A stretch of 64,000 nucleotides of DNA from Alteromonas sp. a30 (GCF_026788005.1 NZ_JABEPE010000015.1:57674-121673), one strand, 5' to 3'; shown: positions 46,623 through 56,719, counted from the stretch's first letter. Notes: generated from the sequence alone by a model not told the origin. Numbers and translations: made by a program.

Positions 46623-47082
46623 ATTATCTCCTTGCAGTTAACCTTGCATAGACCCAATAGTAACAACGGATACCTGTTATTAGAACGCCTTGGGGACGGG
46701 TAGGTTTCATAGGCATCGATTAAAAAATGTTTTATATATTTTACAGGTAAATAAAATACTTTTTATTTACACATCAATGAAATAGAAACATTTTATTAAC
46801 ATTCATCGGAAACGCTTTATAGATAAGGAGGGTAAGATTTAGAAACCGCTTTCAAGGAGCATTTTTGGAAAACATCAATGTGAAATAAGTGTAAATATGA
46901 AAAGAATAATTAAATTAAAAAAATTGTGAACCGGCTCACGATTTTAAATAAGGTATAAATATTTTTAACGCTATATGGTGAAAAAGGTAAGACGCCAATC
47001 TATGCCTACAGTCCTGTTCTAACACTCATCAAGAAACGTAAATTGACGCCTTAAACAATGCAATAAACCCGAATAGCTAAAT
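46623..47082. other. Long intergenic region
   Basis: About 460 bases lie between the zinc-ribbon gene start and the lipoprotein gene end. It is AT-rich, with a CRP-like site at 46925-46940 and a partly matched inverted pair, TAAGACGCCAA (from about 46988) and TTGACGCCTTA (ending about 47053). No coding region longer than a few codons is convincing. A small RNA is possible but unsupported beyond these signals. Confidence 0.45.
46925..46940. promoter_or_regulatory. CRP-like binding site
   Basis: TGTGA-N6-TCACG differs from the CRP consensus TGTGA-N6-TCACA at one base, and the flanks are A/T-rich. It lies about 300 bases from the nearest start codon (46622, minus strand), so its target is unclear. 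Confidence 0.45.
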
Positions 47083-47595
47083 TTAATTTAGCGCCTCGAT
47101 GGCCCCCAATTGCTCAGGTGTTACCATTTTTGTCACGGAGATTTCTGAACGACCTAAATCTTTATGGACAAATCCATACTCCACCGATTTTACAGACACC
47201 ATGCTACTTTCATGGCCTTCTGGCAACATAACGGTTGGATTGCCCATTAAGTTGGACCAACGCATGTATATTTCTGAGCGTGCTGACACTTCAAAGGTAA
47301 CATCGTAATAAGGACGCTCTTTATCACCCGTTACGATGCCATGCTTGTAAATTTGAATGTTGTGCTTACCCGGCTTTAAACGTGCGAAGCTGTATGACTC
47401 TTCTGGCAATACTGCCAAAGGTTTACCGTTTAGATGCACAGATGGCCATTCGCCAACCGTATTAATGTCGAAACTTCGATAAACATAAAATATCGACTCA
47501 TTCGCTTCTGGTGTGACTTTGGTAAATAACGGCCCGTTTGCACAGCCAGTTAACACGGAAAACAACACAAACGACAACAACAACTTCCACTTCAT
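47083..47595 (-). CDS. DUF2846-like lipoprotein
   Basis: The 170-residue protein is taken from the ATG at 47595, which has AAGGA eight bases upstream; longer in-frame starts lack support. It has a lipoprotein signal with lipobox LTGC (near residue 17). The mature part fits the DUF2846 pattern (IFYVYRSFDIN, PSVHLNGKPLAVLPEESYSF, LKPGKHNIQIYKH). It probably faces the periplasm at a membrane. No role is known. It is a single gene between argS and a long intergenic region. Confidence 0.8.
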   Translation of the reverse strand: MKWKLLLSFVLFSVLTGCANGPLFTKVTPEANESIFYVYRSFDINTVGEWPSVHLNGKPLAVLPEESYSFARLKPGKHNIQIYKHGIVTGDKERPYYDVTFEVSARSEIYMRWSNLMGNPTVMLPEGHESSMVSVKSVEYGFVHKDLGRSEISVTKMVTPEQLGAIEALN

Positions 47596-47726
47596 ACAGA
47601 ACATCCTTCTAGTTATTTTTGATAGATTGAGACCGAAGCGGTCAAGAATGCCATACTGCAAGGGGAGAAAAAACTCCCCTTATGCCATTGTTTTACTGCC
47701 AAGCCAACCAAGGTGGCTTAAAAAGG

Positions 47727-49463
47727 TTACATTTTGTCGAGCGTTTCGATACCAAGAAGTTCAAGACTCAACTTAATGCTATTTGCTGTTGCAGCAGCTA
47801 ACATCAAGCGACTGTTACGCGTTGCCTCGTCCACATCATCTTTTAAGATTGGGCAAGCCTCGTAGAAGCTCATAAAGGCACTGGCTAACTCATAAACATA
47901 GGTACACAAGACATGCGGTGTTGCTTCAACCAAAACAACGTTGATGGCTTCAACCATTTGCAATAATTTTACTGCTAAAGTGCGTTCCTGCATCTCAACG
48001 ACCGATACAGGCGCATCCAAACTATTCAAATCAACATCGGCTTTTCTGAAAATACTCATGACGCGGGTATAAGCGTATTGCAGGTATGGTGCCGTATTGC
48101 CTTCAAAGCTCAACATGGAATCCCAGTTGAACATGTAATCGGTAGAGCGGTTTTTGCTTAAATCGGCATATTTTACCGAGCCAATCCCGACAATGCGCGC
48201 AACCTCTTTTCTTTCGGCTTCGGATAAATCCGTGCTACGCTCGGCAATAAGCTTTTCAGCTCGCTCAACGGCTTCATCTAATAACTCCGCAAGCTTAACA
48301 GTACCACCAGAACGCGTTTTAAACGGCTTACCATCACTCCCCAACATCATGCCAAAAGGACAATGCTCGTAGCTTTGCTCAGGTAGCATAAAGCCAGCCT
48401 TACGGGCAACTATCTCGGTTTGTTTAAAATGCAAAGCTTGGCGTGCATCGGTTAAGATTAACGTTCTGTCGGCTTTTAATACACCAGAGCGATAGCGGAT
48501 AGCGGCCAAATCGGTTGTGGAATATAAGTAACCACCACCAGACTTTTGCACAATGTAAACAGCCGGATTACCTTCTTTGTCGGCTAATTCTTCAAGGAAA
48601 ACGACTTTTGCGCCTTGATCTTCAACGGCAATCCCCTTCTCTTGTAACTCAGCCACTACATTAGCAAGGTCGTCGTTGTAGGCGCTTTCACCCATAATGT
48701 CTTTGCGCGTTAAGCTAACATTGAGCTTTTTATATACTTCTTCACTGTGTGCAACAGATACATCAATGAAACGATGCCAAAGCTGCATACACTGCTCATC
48801 GCCCCCCTGTAGCCTAACCACATAATCTCGAGCGCGATCTGCAAAACCGTCTTCTTCATCAAAGCGAACTTTAGCTTCACGATAAAAGTCTTCCAAGTCA
48901 GACAATGCCGTTTCCGCGACTTCGTTGGCTTGAAGTTTGTCGCTCAAGTGTGCGAGCAACATACCAAACTGTGTCCCCCAGTCCCCCATGTGATTCTGAC
49001 GAATCACCTTGTGTCCCATGAATTCCAAAGTTTTGACGACGGCATCACCAATAATAGTGGTACGCAAATGGCCTACGTGCATTTCTTTGGCAAGGTTAGG
49101 CGAGGAATAGTCTACAACAACAGTTTTCGGCTGCTGAGGTTCAATACTGAGGCGATCAGAGGCCACCAGCGCTGCCATTTGCTGCCCCAAAAATTCGGGG
49201 TGCAAATGAATATTAATAAAACCGGGACCGGCAATTTCTAGCTTATCTGCGATGCCATCAAGATCGACCGCCGCTACAATCTTCTCAGCAATATCACGTG
49301 GCTTTTGTTTTATCAGTTTAGCTAGCGCCATGGCACCGTTAAATTGATATTCGCCAAACTCAGGACGAGTGCTTCGTGTTAAAGGTGTGGGAGCATTTTC
49401 TGGTGCACCAATGCTAACTAACGCGGCTTTGAATTTATCTAAAAGTAACTGCTGAATGTTCAT
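47727..49463 (-). CDS. argS: Arginyl-tRNA synthetase
   Basis: The 578-residue class I synthetase has the N-terminal Add-1 domain, the HIGH-type motif HVGH at 129-132 (EMHVGHLRTTIIGD), and, as usual for ArgRS, no canonical KMSKS (KPFKTRSGG in its place), then a helical anticodon-binding domain ending in a C-terminal Met. It charges tRNA-Arg in the cytoplasm. It starts five bases after the prfC stop, so it is cotranscribed with prfC. Confidence 0.97.
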   Translation of the reverse strand: MNIQQLLLDKFKAALVSIGAPENAPTPLTRSTRPEFGEYQFNGAMALAKLIKQKPRDIAEKIVAAVDLDGIADKLEIAGPGFINIHLHPEFLGQQMAALVASDRLSIEPQQPKTVVVDYSSPNLAKEMHVGHLRTTIIGDAVVKTLEFMGHKVIRQNHMGDWGTQFGMLLAHLSDKLQANEVAETALSDLEDFYREAKVRFDEEDGFADRARDYVVRLQGGDEQCMQLWHRFIDVSVAHSEEVYKKLNVSLTRKDIMGESAYNDDLANVVAELQEKGIAVEDQGAKVVFLEELADKEGNPAVYIVQKSGGGYLYSTTDLAAIRYRSGVLKADRTLILTDARQALHFKQTEIVARKAGFMLPEQSYEHCPFGMMLGSDGKPFKTRSGGTVKLAELLDEAVERAEKLIAERSTDLSEAERKEVARIVGIGSVKYADLSKNRSTDYMFNWDSMLSFEGNTAPYLQYAYTRVMSIFRKADVDLNSLDAPVSVVEMQERTLAVKLLQMVEAINVVLVEATPHVLCTYVYELASAFMSFYEACPILKDDVDEATRNSRLMLAAATANSIKLSLELLGIETLDKM

Positions 49464-49468
49464 TAAGC

Positions 49469-51052
49469 TTAGTGTTCCCGAGTTTTGTTAAAGTTCACGT
49501 CTGGATAGCGTTCCTGCGCTAAAGATAGATTGACCATAGTCGGTGCAATGTAAGTTAGGTTATCACCACCATCTAACGCTAAATTCACTTCGTTTTTGCG
49601 TTTAAATTCGGTGAGTTTTGCATCGTCATCACAATAAACCCAACGCGCAGTGGCCACATTTACATGTTCATATAATGCATCCACGTTATATTCTGCTTTT
49701 AGCCGTGCCACAACCACATCAAATTGCAGCACTCCCACCGCACCAACGATCAAATCATTGTTGATCATGGGTCGGAAAACCTGCACGGCACCTTCTTCGG
49801 CTAATTGAATCAAGCCTTTCAAAAGTTGCTTTTGTTTCAGCGGATCTTTTAAACGAATGCGTTTGAATAGTTCTGGTGCAAAATTAGGAATACCGCTAAA
49901 GCGGAACTTTTCACCTGAGGTGAACGTATCACCAATTTGAATGGTGCCATGATTATGTAAACCAATGATGTCGCCAGCATAGGCTTCTTCGAGCAAGGTT
50001 CTGTCGCCAGCTAAAAACGTGAGGGCATCAGAGATTCGTACATCTTTGCCAACACGAGGCTGATGCATTTTCATACCTTTTTCGTACTTGCCCGAGACAA
50101 TTCGACAAAACGCCACGCGGTCTCGGTGTTTTGGGTCCATATTGGCTTGTATTTTAAAGATAAAACCACTGAACTTTTCTTCTTCAGGTTGGACAGTTCG
50201 ATCATCGGTTTCGCGAGATTGTGGCGCTGGCGCCCACTCGGTTAAGCCATCTAGCATATGATTGACCCCAAAGTTACCCAGTGCCGTGCCAAAGAAGACG
50301 GGCGTTAGTTCCCCATTTAAAAACTCTTCTAAATTAAACTCATGGGATGCGCCTTGTACTAACTCCAACATTTCACGCAATTCTTCGGCGTAGTAGCCAA
50401 TTGCTTCATCCAATTCTGGGTTATCCAAGCCTTTAATGATGCGCTCTTCTTGGATGGTATGACCTTGCCCCGTGGAATATAAAATCGCTTCATCGCGTAA
50501 CAAGTGATACACGCCTTTAAACTCTTTGCCCATGCCTATAGGCCAAGAAATGGGCGCACACTTGATTTTGAGGATGTCTTCCACTTCATCAAGTAACTCA
50601 ATTGGATCGCGAATATCACGGTCCAGCTTGTTCATAAAGGTGATAATTGGCGTGGTACGTAAGCGCGTGACTTCCATCAATTTGATAGTACGTGCCTCTA
50701 CGCCTTTTGCCGAGTCGATGACCATTAAACAGGAATCTACCGCCGTTAAGGTGCGATAGGTATCTTCTGAGAAGTCTTCGTGCCCCGGTGTATCCAGCAA
50801 GTTAACAAGCTTGTCGCGATACGGGAATTGCATAACGGATGTGGTAACAGAAATACCACGCTCTTTTTCCATTTCCATCCAGTCAGATTTTGCATGCTGA
50901 CCTGACTTTTTCCCTTTTACGGTACCTGCGGTTTGCAAGGCATTCCCGAACAAAAGAACCTTTTCTGTAATGGTGGTTTTTCCGGCATCGGGGTGACTGA
51001 TAATGGCGAAAGTCTTTCTACGGGCGACTTCCTGCGCTACTGAATTCGACAT
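49469..51052 (-). CDS. prfC: Peptide chain release factor 3 (GTPase)
   Basis: The 527-residue translational GTPase has G1 (HPDAGKTT near residue 20), the switch region [12 protein letters not shown]3 ([11 protein letters not shown]), G4 (NKLD) and the RF3-specific C-terminal domains. RF3 recycles RF1 and RF2 from the ribosome after peptide release. It is the first gene of a prfC-argS unit. Confidence 0.97.
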   Translation of the reverse strand: MSNSVAQEVARRKTFAIISHPDAGKTTITEKVLLFGNALQTAGTVKGKKSGQHAKSDWMEMEKERGISVTTSVMQFPYRDKLVNLLDTPGHEDFSEDTYRTLTAVDSCLMVIDSAKGVEARTIKLMEVTRLRTTPIITFMNKLDRDIRDPIELLDEVEDILKIKCAPISWPIGMGKEFKGVYHLLRDEAILYSTGQGHTIQEERIIKGLDNPELDEAIGYYAEELREMLELVQGASHEFNLEEFLNGELTPVFFGTALGNFGVNHMLDGLTEWAPAPQSRETDDRTVQPEEEKFSGFIFKIQANMDPKHRDRVAFCRIVSGKYEKGMKMHQPRVGKDVRISDALTFLAGDRTLLEEAYAGDIIGLHNHGTIQIGDTFTSGEKFRFSGIPNFAPELFKRIRLKDPLKQKQLLKGLIQLAEEGAVQVFRPMINNDLIVGAVGVLQFDVVVARLKAEYNVDALYEHVNVATARWVYCDDDAKLTEFKRKNEVNLALDGGDNLTYIAPTMVNLSLAQERYPDVNFNKTREH

Positions 51053-51296
51053 GAATGTAAATCTTCTGGTTGAATTTCGATTAATACTGAAAAATTGCGC
51101 GCTATTTTCCCTGATCTTGCCGCTATAAACAATGATTGCTCAAATGAAAACCTGCTTTTCTTTTATCAGCAAAAACTTAAGGAAAACGATAGAAAATATT
51201 GGGTAAACAATGAGTACACATAGCGAGGCTGATTTAATGCACTCATCACCTACCCAAATGCTGCTTCATAAACGGCAATGCGTGAGCTTTACGTTG

Positions 51297-52214
51297 TTAG
51301 GTGGGTACATCCTCTTGTTTATTTTTTGAGGTTAAATGTGCAACTAATTCGTTTACCGCCGCATTGGCAATTTTTCGTTCTGGTGTTATCAAATAATATG
51401 ACTGAAAGACATTCTCTATTTTGCCTATCATTTTGACGTTGTAATTACGTTCCACCTCGCTTTTCACCATCAATGGTGCAGGGAAAATACCAAAGCCACG
51501 ATTACCAAACGCTTTCATCAATGCGCTGTCATCAACATGACCGGCAATGGTTACTTGCAGTTGCTTATCTGCCAACCAGTATTCAATCGCGCGATTCATC
51601 GGGCTTTGCTTGCCGGGTAAAAGCAGCTTTTCCTCGGTGACGCATTGAGGGAATGGTTGAGTAAAGCGTTTCAGCCACTCTTCCTTACCAAAGAAACCAA
51701 TCTCGCTTTTTTCGATTTCATGACAGTACACCTTCAAGTGGTATTGTGTGTCCGTTGGAATATCAGCAAAAACCATATCAAGTTTGTGTATTGCCAACTG
51801 CGCTAACAACTCTTGCTGTCCCCCATCAATACACGTAATGTTCACCTTATGTTTAGACTGTAATACCGGTGCCAACCATTTAGAAACCAATGATTTAGGC
51901 AAAGCATCGGAAATCCCCACCTTTACATTTTGCGCATAATCCCCATGGTTACCTGATGTGGTTTCTAACCATTCTTCAGCTAGACTAAAAATATCGTCAG
52001 CGTACTTTTTGGTTATTTTACCAAAATCAGTCAAAACGAGTTGTCGCCCTTGGCGCTCAAAAAGTTTGTTGCCAAGGCGCTCTTCCAAGCAACTGATTTG
52101 CGCGCTGACCGTTTGCGGGGTTAGGTAGAGAGATTTGGATGCCTTAGCAATGCTTCCTTCTCGACTAACCATCCAGAAATAGTAAAAGTGGTTGTAGTTA
52201 ATATTTGTGATCAT
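51297..52214 (-). CDS. nhaR: LysR-family activator of nhaA
   Basis: The 305-residue protein has the LysR helix-turn-helix at about residues 6-65 (NYNHFYYFWMVSREGSIAKA, LTPQTVSAQISCLEERLG) and matches NhaR in N-terminus and length. NhaR senses sodium and activates nhaA. It is divergent from nhaA, with about 120 bases between the two start codons holding the shared control region; I could not fix an operator there by eye. Confidence 0.9.
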   Translation of the reverse strand: MITNINYNHFYYFWMVSREGSIAKASKSLYLTPQTVSAQISCLEERLGNKLFERQGRQLVLTDFGKITKKYADDIFSLAEEWLETTSGNHGDYAQNVKVGISDALPKSLVSKWLAPVLQSKHKVNITCIDGGQQELLAQLAIHKLDMVFADIPTDTQYHLKVYCHEIEKSEIGFFGKEEWLKRFTQPFPQCVTEEKLLLPGKQSPMNRAIEYWLADKQLQVTIAGHVDDSALMKAFGNRGFGIFPAPLMVKSEVERNYNVKMIGKIENVFQSYYLITPERKIANAAVNELVAHLTSKNKQEDVPT

Positions 52215-52336
52215 TCGTATTTCCCGAATTCAGAAGCAGAAATAAGCAGGTTTATTCTGGGTATGTAAGTTAGTAGATTAACACAACGTTGACTAGAGCC
52301 ATTTTTCAAAACGTTTACGAGGTAATCTCAAAACCA

Positions 52337-53536
52337 ATGAATTCACTCCAAGATTTTTTCAGGCTCGAAGCAGCCAGCGGCATCCTGCTTATGGCGGCAA
52401 CAGTCCTAGCATTACTGGTTGCCAATAGTCCACTGTCTGAATATTACAACATGCTAGTTTCCGTTGTAGCGGGTGTGCATATTGGCGATTTTGGCATTAA
52501 TAAACCCCTATTGTTATGGATAAACGATGGCTTAATGGCCGTGTTTTTCTTTCTTGTTGGGCTTGAACTCAAACGCGAAATGTTAGAAGGCCAGTTAACA
52601 CGCCCGCAAAATGTATTACTTCCCATGATTGGCGCTGTAGGTGGCATGGCGGTGCCTGCTGTTATCTATACATTTTTTAATTATGACGAGCCCGCAACGC
52701 GCGCTGGTTGGGCTATTCCTGCGGCCACAGACATTGCTTTTGCTTTGGGTATTTTAGCGTTACTGGGTCGCTCGGTTCCTTCATCTGTTAAATTATTTTT
52801 GGTTACGTTAGCAATTATTGATGACATCGGTGCCATTCTAATTATCGCACTGTTTTACACCCACAATATTGCCTTTGTTCCATTGATTATCGCCGCAGTT
52901 TGTTTACTCGTTTTAGGGATTTTAAATAAACGCCGAGTGGTTGATATTCCTGCCTACATATTGGTTGGCGTAGTGCTTTGGACGGCGTTATTGAAGTCAG
53001 GAGTGCATGCAACTTTAGCTGGCGTTATCCTCGCTTTTTTCATTCCTATGCGTTCGCGAGAAAAAATCAAATCCTATTCGCCAGTGAAGTATTTAGAACA
53101 TAGTCTGCACCCATCAGTCGCTTTCGTTATCTTGCCAATATTTGCGTTTGCCAATGCAGGTGTGGATTTACGCAATATTAGTCTTGAGTCCGTTATGCAT
53201 CCCGTCACTTTAGGTATTGCGCTGGGCTTATTCGTGGGTAAACAAGTGGGTATTTTTGGCTTATGTTTGCTCAGCATAAAATTGGGAATTGCTCGACTAC
53301 CGCGGACAATGAGCTTTTTACAACTTTACGGCGTATCTATCTTATGTGGTGTTGGTTTTACCATGAGTTTGTTTATCGGCTCCCTTGCCTTTGATGAAAC
53401 CAAGAACACCCTGATTGATGAACGCTTAGGTATCTTAATCGCATCCATGCTTTCAGCTTGCGTTGGATTTTTTGTTTTGAAGTGGTCTTTGCATCGTCAA
53501 GCATTAGCCAAGACCAAAACCGTCTCCCAACCCTAA
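52337..53536 (+). CDS. nhaA: Na+/H+ antiporter NhaA
   Basis: From the ATG at 52337 the protein has 399 residues, matching family length and N-terminus (MNSLQDFFRLEAASGILL); an upstream TTG at 52289 is possible. It has about twelve membrane segments and the paired aspartates D162-D163 in LAIIDDIGAILIIALFYT, equivalent to the E. coli D163/D164 ion-binding site. It expels sodium in exchange for protons and supports salt and alkaline tolerance. It is divergent from nhaR and ends at a strong terminator. Confidence 0.95.
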   Translation: MNSLQDFFRLEAASGILLMAATVLALLVANSPLSEYYNMLVSVVAGVHIGDFGINKPLLLWINDGLMAVFFFLVGLELKREMLEGQLTRPQNVLLPMIGAVGGMAVPAVIYTFFNYDEPATRAGWAIPAATDIAFALGILALLGRSVPSSVKLFLVTLAIIDDIGAILIIALFYTHNIAFVPLIIAAVCLLVLGILNKRRVVDIPAYILVGVVLWTALLKSGVHATLAGVILAFFIPMRSREKIKSYSPVKYLEHSLHPSVAFVILPIFAFANAGVDLRNISLESVMHPVTLGIALGLFVGKQVGIFGLCLLSIKLGIARLPRTMSFLQLYGVSILCGVGFTMSLFIGSLAFDETKNTLIDERLGILIASMLSACVGFFVLKWSLHRQALAKTKTVSQP

Positions 53537-53558
53537 CTACAGCAACATCCGTAGTTTT

Positions 53559-53582
53559 GGCCGTCCTTGGACGGCCTTTTTT
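53559..53582 (+). terminator. Rho-independent terminator after nhaA
   Basis: GGCCGTC and GACGGCC form a perfect short-loop stem followed by six T, 22 bases after the nhaA stop codon. Confidence 0.9.
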
Positions 53583-53603
53583 ATGTGGAAGAGGGGAAAG
53601 TTA

Positions 53604-54350
53604 TTAAGCAGGATAAAATGCGGGGATTGTAATGTTATGTCGAGTATCCACGATGCCATCTCGAATCACCGTAACCACTTCATCACTAACGGGGACTTCG
53701 CTAAATGCTTTTGCCCATTTCTGCTGCGTTTTACAAGCAAAATGTAAAAATAATCGGTTCGCCTTATCCGATGCCGAATGTATTAATAAAGACAGCATAT
53801 TATCGATATTAATGGATTCGATGGACTGAATTAACTTGAGCGCTGCTCCGAAACGCGCCTCATCGGTGACTTGCTCTAAATATTCTAAAATTGAAAGTTC
53901 AACACTGCTTGCCACTAGCGTTAAGCCATTCAGCTCAACGTTGGTTAGTTGGTTTTCTGGTGTTTTCGAAAAAATTCGACTGACTTTATTCACGACTGAA
54001 ACCGATTGCTCATGCGCCCATTTCGGCAGCTTTTCAAATTGGTTGGAAACCAGTTGTATTTTCTCGCCAGAAGTAATTGGTTCACTAATCATGCCTTGCA
54101 CTTTCAGACTAGTTATACCGGAAAGTCGAACCGGTATCAGTTGTTGATGTTGTAGCGCATTAACAATATAAGGCCAACTAACATCTTGCTGCTCTTTTCC
54201 ATATAAACCGATGGAAAGCCGCTGCAACTGGCCTTGCTCAATATAGGTTTGAATGTTGTCGTGGGAGATGCCGTTAGCCACAATATAAGCGCTGACTAAC
54301 ACACCTTGTTGCGCAAGTTGGGATTCAAGCCACTGGAGATCGTTTGCCAT
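53604..54350 (-). CDS. Type IV AbiEi-family antitoxin, without adjacent toxin
   Basis: The 248-residue protein (ATG 54350, AAGG eight bases upstream; an alternative in-frame ATG is at 54365) matches AbiEi antitoxins. An N-terminal winged helix-turn-helix includes QLQRLSIGLYGK, then LPVRLSG-like IPVRLSGITSLKVQGM, and the C-terminal domain has LVASSVELSILEYLEQVTDE, NRLFLHFACKTQQKWAK and a closing DTRHNITIPAFY. AbiEi normally represses an abiEi-abiEii operon and neutralises the AbiEii nucleotidyltransferase toxin. No AbiEii gene lies downstream; the nhaA terminator follows instead. It may be a solo regulator or a remnant. Confidence 0.82.
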   Translation of the reverse strand: MANDLQWLESQLAQQGVLVSAYIVANGISHDNIQTYIEQGQLQRLSIGLYGKEQQDVSWPYIVNALQHQQLIPVRLSGITSLKVQGMISEPITSGEKIQLVSNQFEKLPKWAHEQSVSVVNKVSRIFSKTPENQLTNVELNGLTLVASSVELSILEYLEQVTDEARFGAALKLIQSIESINIDNMLSLLIHSASDKANRLFLHFACKTQQKWAKAFSEVPVSDEVVTVIRDGIVDTRHNITIPAFYPA

Positions 54351-54510
54351 AGGAGGAACCTTCATCAAAGCTAAAATTTGCAGGTAATCCAAGGCACTAT
54401 TTAAGAATGTAAGTGTGAAAGCAAGAGAAAATAAGCGCTTGCCAATAAGGTGAAAAATGCGGGTGTTGTCCTGCGGGGAATCACAAAATTAAACTGCCAA
54501 AAAGTACAGG

Positions 54511-54972
54511 TTATTGCCCCAGTATTAAACGCATGATAATGGCATCCTCTTTGCCGTTTTCTGTTGGATAGTAGTTTTTTCTGCGTTCGATTTCTTCAAA
54601 ACCCATATCATGATAAAGGGCGATAGCGGTAATATTAGACACTCTCACTTCCAACCACGCTTCATGAGCCTGCAAACGGTTACTTTCACGCAAGAAATGC
54701 TGCAATAGCATTTTACCAAACCCCTTCCCTCGCTCACTTTGGTCAATACCAATATCCATCAAGGTAACTTCAACCGACACTTTCAAGCCAATGTAGTAGC
54801 CTACTATTTGCTCGTTTTGCAGCAATTGGAAGCCAAAGTATGGCTCGGTAAGGCAATCAGCAAACTGACCTTCGCTCCACGGAAACACATGGCAATTGAG
54901 TTGTAATTGAAAGGCGTCTTGGTATTGAGAAGGAGGAATAACGTCAATTTGAGGTTGGTCAGGCACAAGCAA
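54511..54972 (-). CDS. rimI: Ribosomal protein S18 alanine N-acetyltransferase
   Basis: The 153-residue GNAT enzyme has the acetyl-CoA loop RGKGFGKMLLQHFL (about residues 82-95), the upstream HVFPWSEGQFADCL typical of RimI, and EAWLEVRVSNITAIALYHDMGF. It acetylates the N-terminal Ala of ribosomal protein S18. It follows holD by about 30 bases, reproducing the holD-rimI order of E. coli. Confidence 0.92.
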   Translation of the reverse strand: MLVPDQPQIDVIPPSQYQDAFQLQLNCHVFPWSEGQFADCLTEPYFGFQLLQNEQIVGYYIGLKVSVEVTLMDIGIDQSERGKGFGKMLLQHFLRESNRLQAHEAWLEVRVSNITAIALYHDMGFEEIERRKNYYPTENGKEDAIIMRLILGQ

Positions 54973-55002
54973 AGTCCCCTTTTAAATTGTCTTATTGCGA
55001 CA

Positions 55003-55515
55003 TTAGCGCTTTGATGAGTTTTGCATTACATCCCATAAACGCTTTTTAGCGTCGCTATCCATTAAGGATGATGTCACTTTGTAGGTAAGTGATGGAATCG
55101 ATTCAATGCTTGACGCCGCACTCTGCTCCTCTATCAAAATAAGCTTGGCATTTTCAGCGTTCGCAGCGATTTCGTTATCTTCCAATATCAGTAAATCATG
55201 TTGGTTGGCATCTAATGTAATGAGCACATCTTTCACCCACCATTGCGGTAACTTCTCTGCTAACGTTTTGGAAGCAAAGACGACTTTACCTGTTACATCC
55301 ACGGATGTTTTTGGAGGAGCTTCTTGTTGGGTACTAGGTTCCTGTGCGGAATAAACCGATGTAATCGATTCATCAGGAACAGATTCTTGTTTACGATAAT
55401 TTTGAGCTGAGGAGGATTGAATCTCTGGAGATAAAAGTGTTACATCTGAGAGCTGCCACGAGGAAATGCCTAGCTCAGAAAGTATCGCTTTTTGGAAATA
55501 ACTTTGCTTAGACAT
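55003..55515 (-). CDS. holD: DNA polymerase III psi subunit
   Basis: The 170-residue protein is assigned to HolD from its N-terminal ELGISSWQL, equivalent to the LGI-x-W-L motif of E. coli psi, its C-terminal alpha/beta domain, and the position directly upstream of rimI. Psi links the clamp loader to single-strand binding protein through chi. An insertion rich in Gln, Ser and Thr at about residues 35-70 separates the N-terminal peptide from the folded domain, making it longer than the E. coli protein (137 residues). Confidence 0.8.
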   Translation of the reverse strand: MSKQSYFQKAILSELGISSWQLSDVTLLSPEIQSSSAQNYRKQESVPDESITSVYSAQEPSTQQEAPPKTSVDVTGKVVFASKTLAEKLPQWWVKDVLITLDANQHDLLILEDNEIAANAENAKLILIEEQSAASSIESIPSLTYKVTSSLMDSDAKKRLWDVMQNSSKR

Positions 55516-55547
55516 TTACTCACCCACTTCAACATATTCTGTGAGAG

Positions 55548-55624
55548 TGGCAGGGGCGGAGGGACTCGAACCCCCAACCATCGGTTTTGGAGACCGCTGT
55601 TCTACCAATTGGAACTACGCCCCT
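55548..55624 (-). tRNA. tRNA-Trp (CCA)
   Basis: On the minus strand the 77-base molecule starts AGGGGCG, has the anticodon loop CTCCAAA with anticodon CCA, a GGTTCGAGTCC T-arm, and an encoded 3' CCA. The acceptor stem closes correctly. It is a lone tRNA between the thiamine kinase gene and holD. Confidence 0.96.
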
Positions 55625-55741
55625 AGAGTTACACTCGCTTATCTGCGACAAGCTGCGGCATTATATCTAAGCACTTAAAAAGGTAAAGGGCTTTTTTCAC
55701 TTAATTGATTCGTCTGACTATTTATTGTCTTCTCTGGCTAT

Positions 55742-56710
55742 TTAACAAGCTAAATGCTGACGGAGCTGCTGATGGTAAGCATCAAACCACAAGCGGTTTG
55801 TTAGCTCAACTAAAGGCCTCGCTGCGGCGACCTGCTCAGCAATCTCTTTTTCCGAATGATTTATAAGATAGCCTTGTTGATGCGCAGACTTTACATAAGC
55901 CAATACTAAGAACTGCGCTTCTTGTGAAGAGAAGTTGTTAGCCATAATCGCGCAGGCGACATCAAACGCAGGATGGCCGATTGCTGCATATTCCCAATCA
56001 AACACCATATGTTGATTCGGATTTATAACGACATGATTCAGAGCAAAGTCATGGTGACACAAGGTGGTTTTCTCCATACTTTGCCAACGCGGCGTTAGCG
56101 CATGGATTTCATCTAGATAGTCGTCTTGTTTCCTTTTGTCGATGTAAGATAAATACAAATGCCAATGTGAGATCAACGCAAGCTCTTTTATCTCTTTTGG
56201 GATTAGGGAACTATTTGAGATTGATGTTGAGATAGATGGCTCAGCCGTTAAGGTGAAACTAGAATGCAGCAGCGCCATGACTTCAGCGAGCTTTTGAATT
56301 GAAGCAAAATGACTGACTTCTGTTTGTTCTTTGGTTTTTTGTTTTATTTTAAAGACGACATCCTTTTGCCTATTGCCCTGCTCTGCTTTATTTAACGTAT
56401 CGCACTCCACTTCAACAAATTGCTCTATCTGCCAAAGTTGATCGTCTGATAAAGCCAAAGGCCGCGGTGCCCAAGCTAAGTTAGCCAAGGCTTTTTGTAC
56501 GGCAAACCGTTCAACGCGATCAAAAGGCATGAAACTTGTCGCATGAAAATGTTTAACAAAATAGCGCTCTTTACCCGCAGTCACCTTAAAGGTGTGATTA
56601 CTGGATTCACAAACTTGCAACTCAACTTGATAACCAGCCGGCAACCAAGGTAAAGACTGCAAGAATTCGTGCAGGCGTAAAATCAACGATTCAGAAGGTG
56701 ATTCAGTCAT
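55742..56710 (-). CDS. Thiamine-kinase-like phosphotransferase (APH/LicA fold)
   Basis: The 322-residue protein has a kinase fold of the aminoglycoside phosphotransferase/choline kinase type. The catalytic loop reads LCHHDFALNHVVI and the metal-binding strand VFDWEYAAIGHPAFDVACAI. The usual HxDxxxxN has its Asn one position early, with His in the normal place. It is the last gene of a TPP-riboswitch operon with a TonB receptor and PnuT, so phosphorylation of imported thiamine, trapping it in the cell, is the likely role. It starts nine bases after pnuT. Confidence 0.82.
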   Translation of the reverse strand: MTESPSESLILRLHEFLQSLPWLPAGYQVELQVCESSNHTFKVTAGKERYFVKHFHATSFMPFDRVERFAVQKALANLAWAPRPLALSDDQLWQIEQFVEVECDTLNKAEQGNRQKDVVFKIKQKTKEQTEVSHFASIQKLAEVMALLHSSFTLTAEPSISTSISNSSLIPKEIKELALISHWHLYLSYIDKRKQDDYLDEIHALTPRWQSMEKTTLCHHDFALNHVVINPNQHMVFDWEYAAIGHPAFDVACAIMANNFSSQEAQFLVLAYVKSAHQQGYLINHSEKEIAEQVAAARPLVELTNRLWFDAYHQQLRQHLAC

Positions 56711-56719
56711 GAGGCCAGT

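Noticed and set aside
46988..47054. Imperfect inverted repeat as a terminator or mobile-element end
   Set aside because: Nine of eleven matched pairs over a 45-base loop, with no T-run and no transposase or target duplication.
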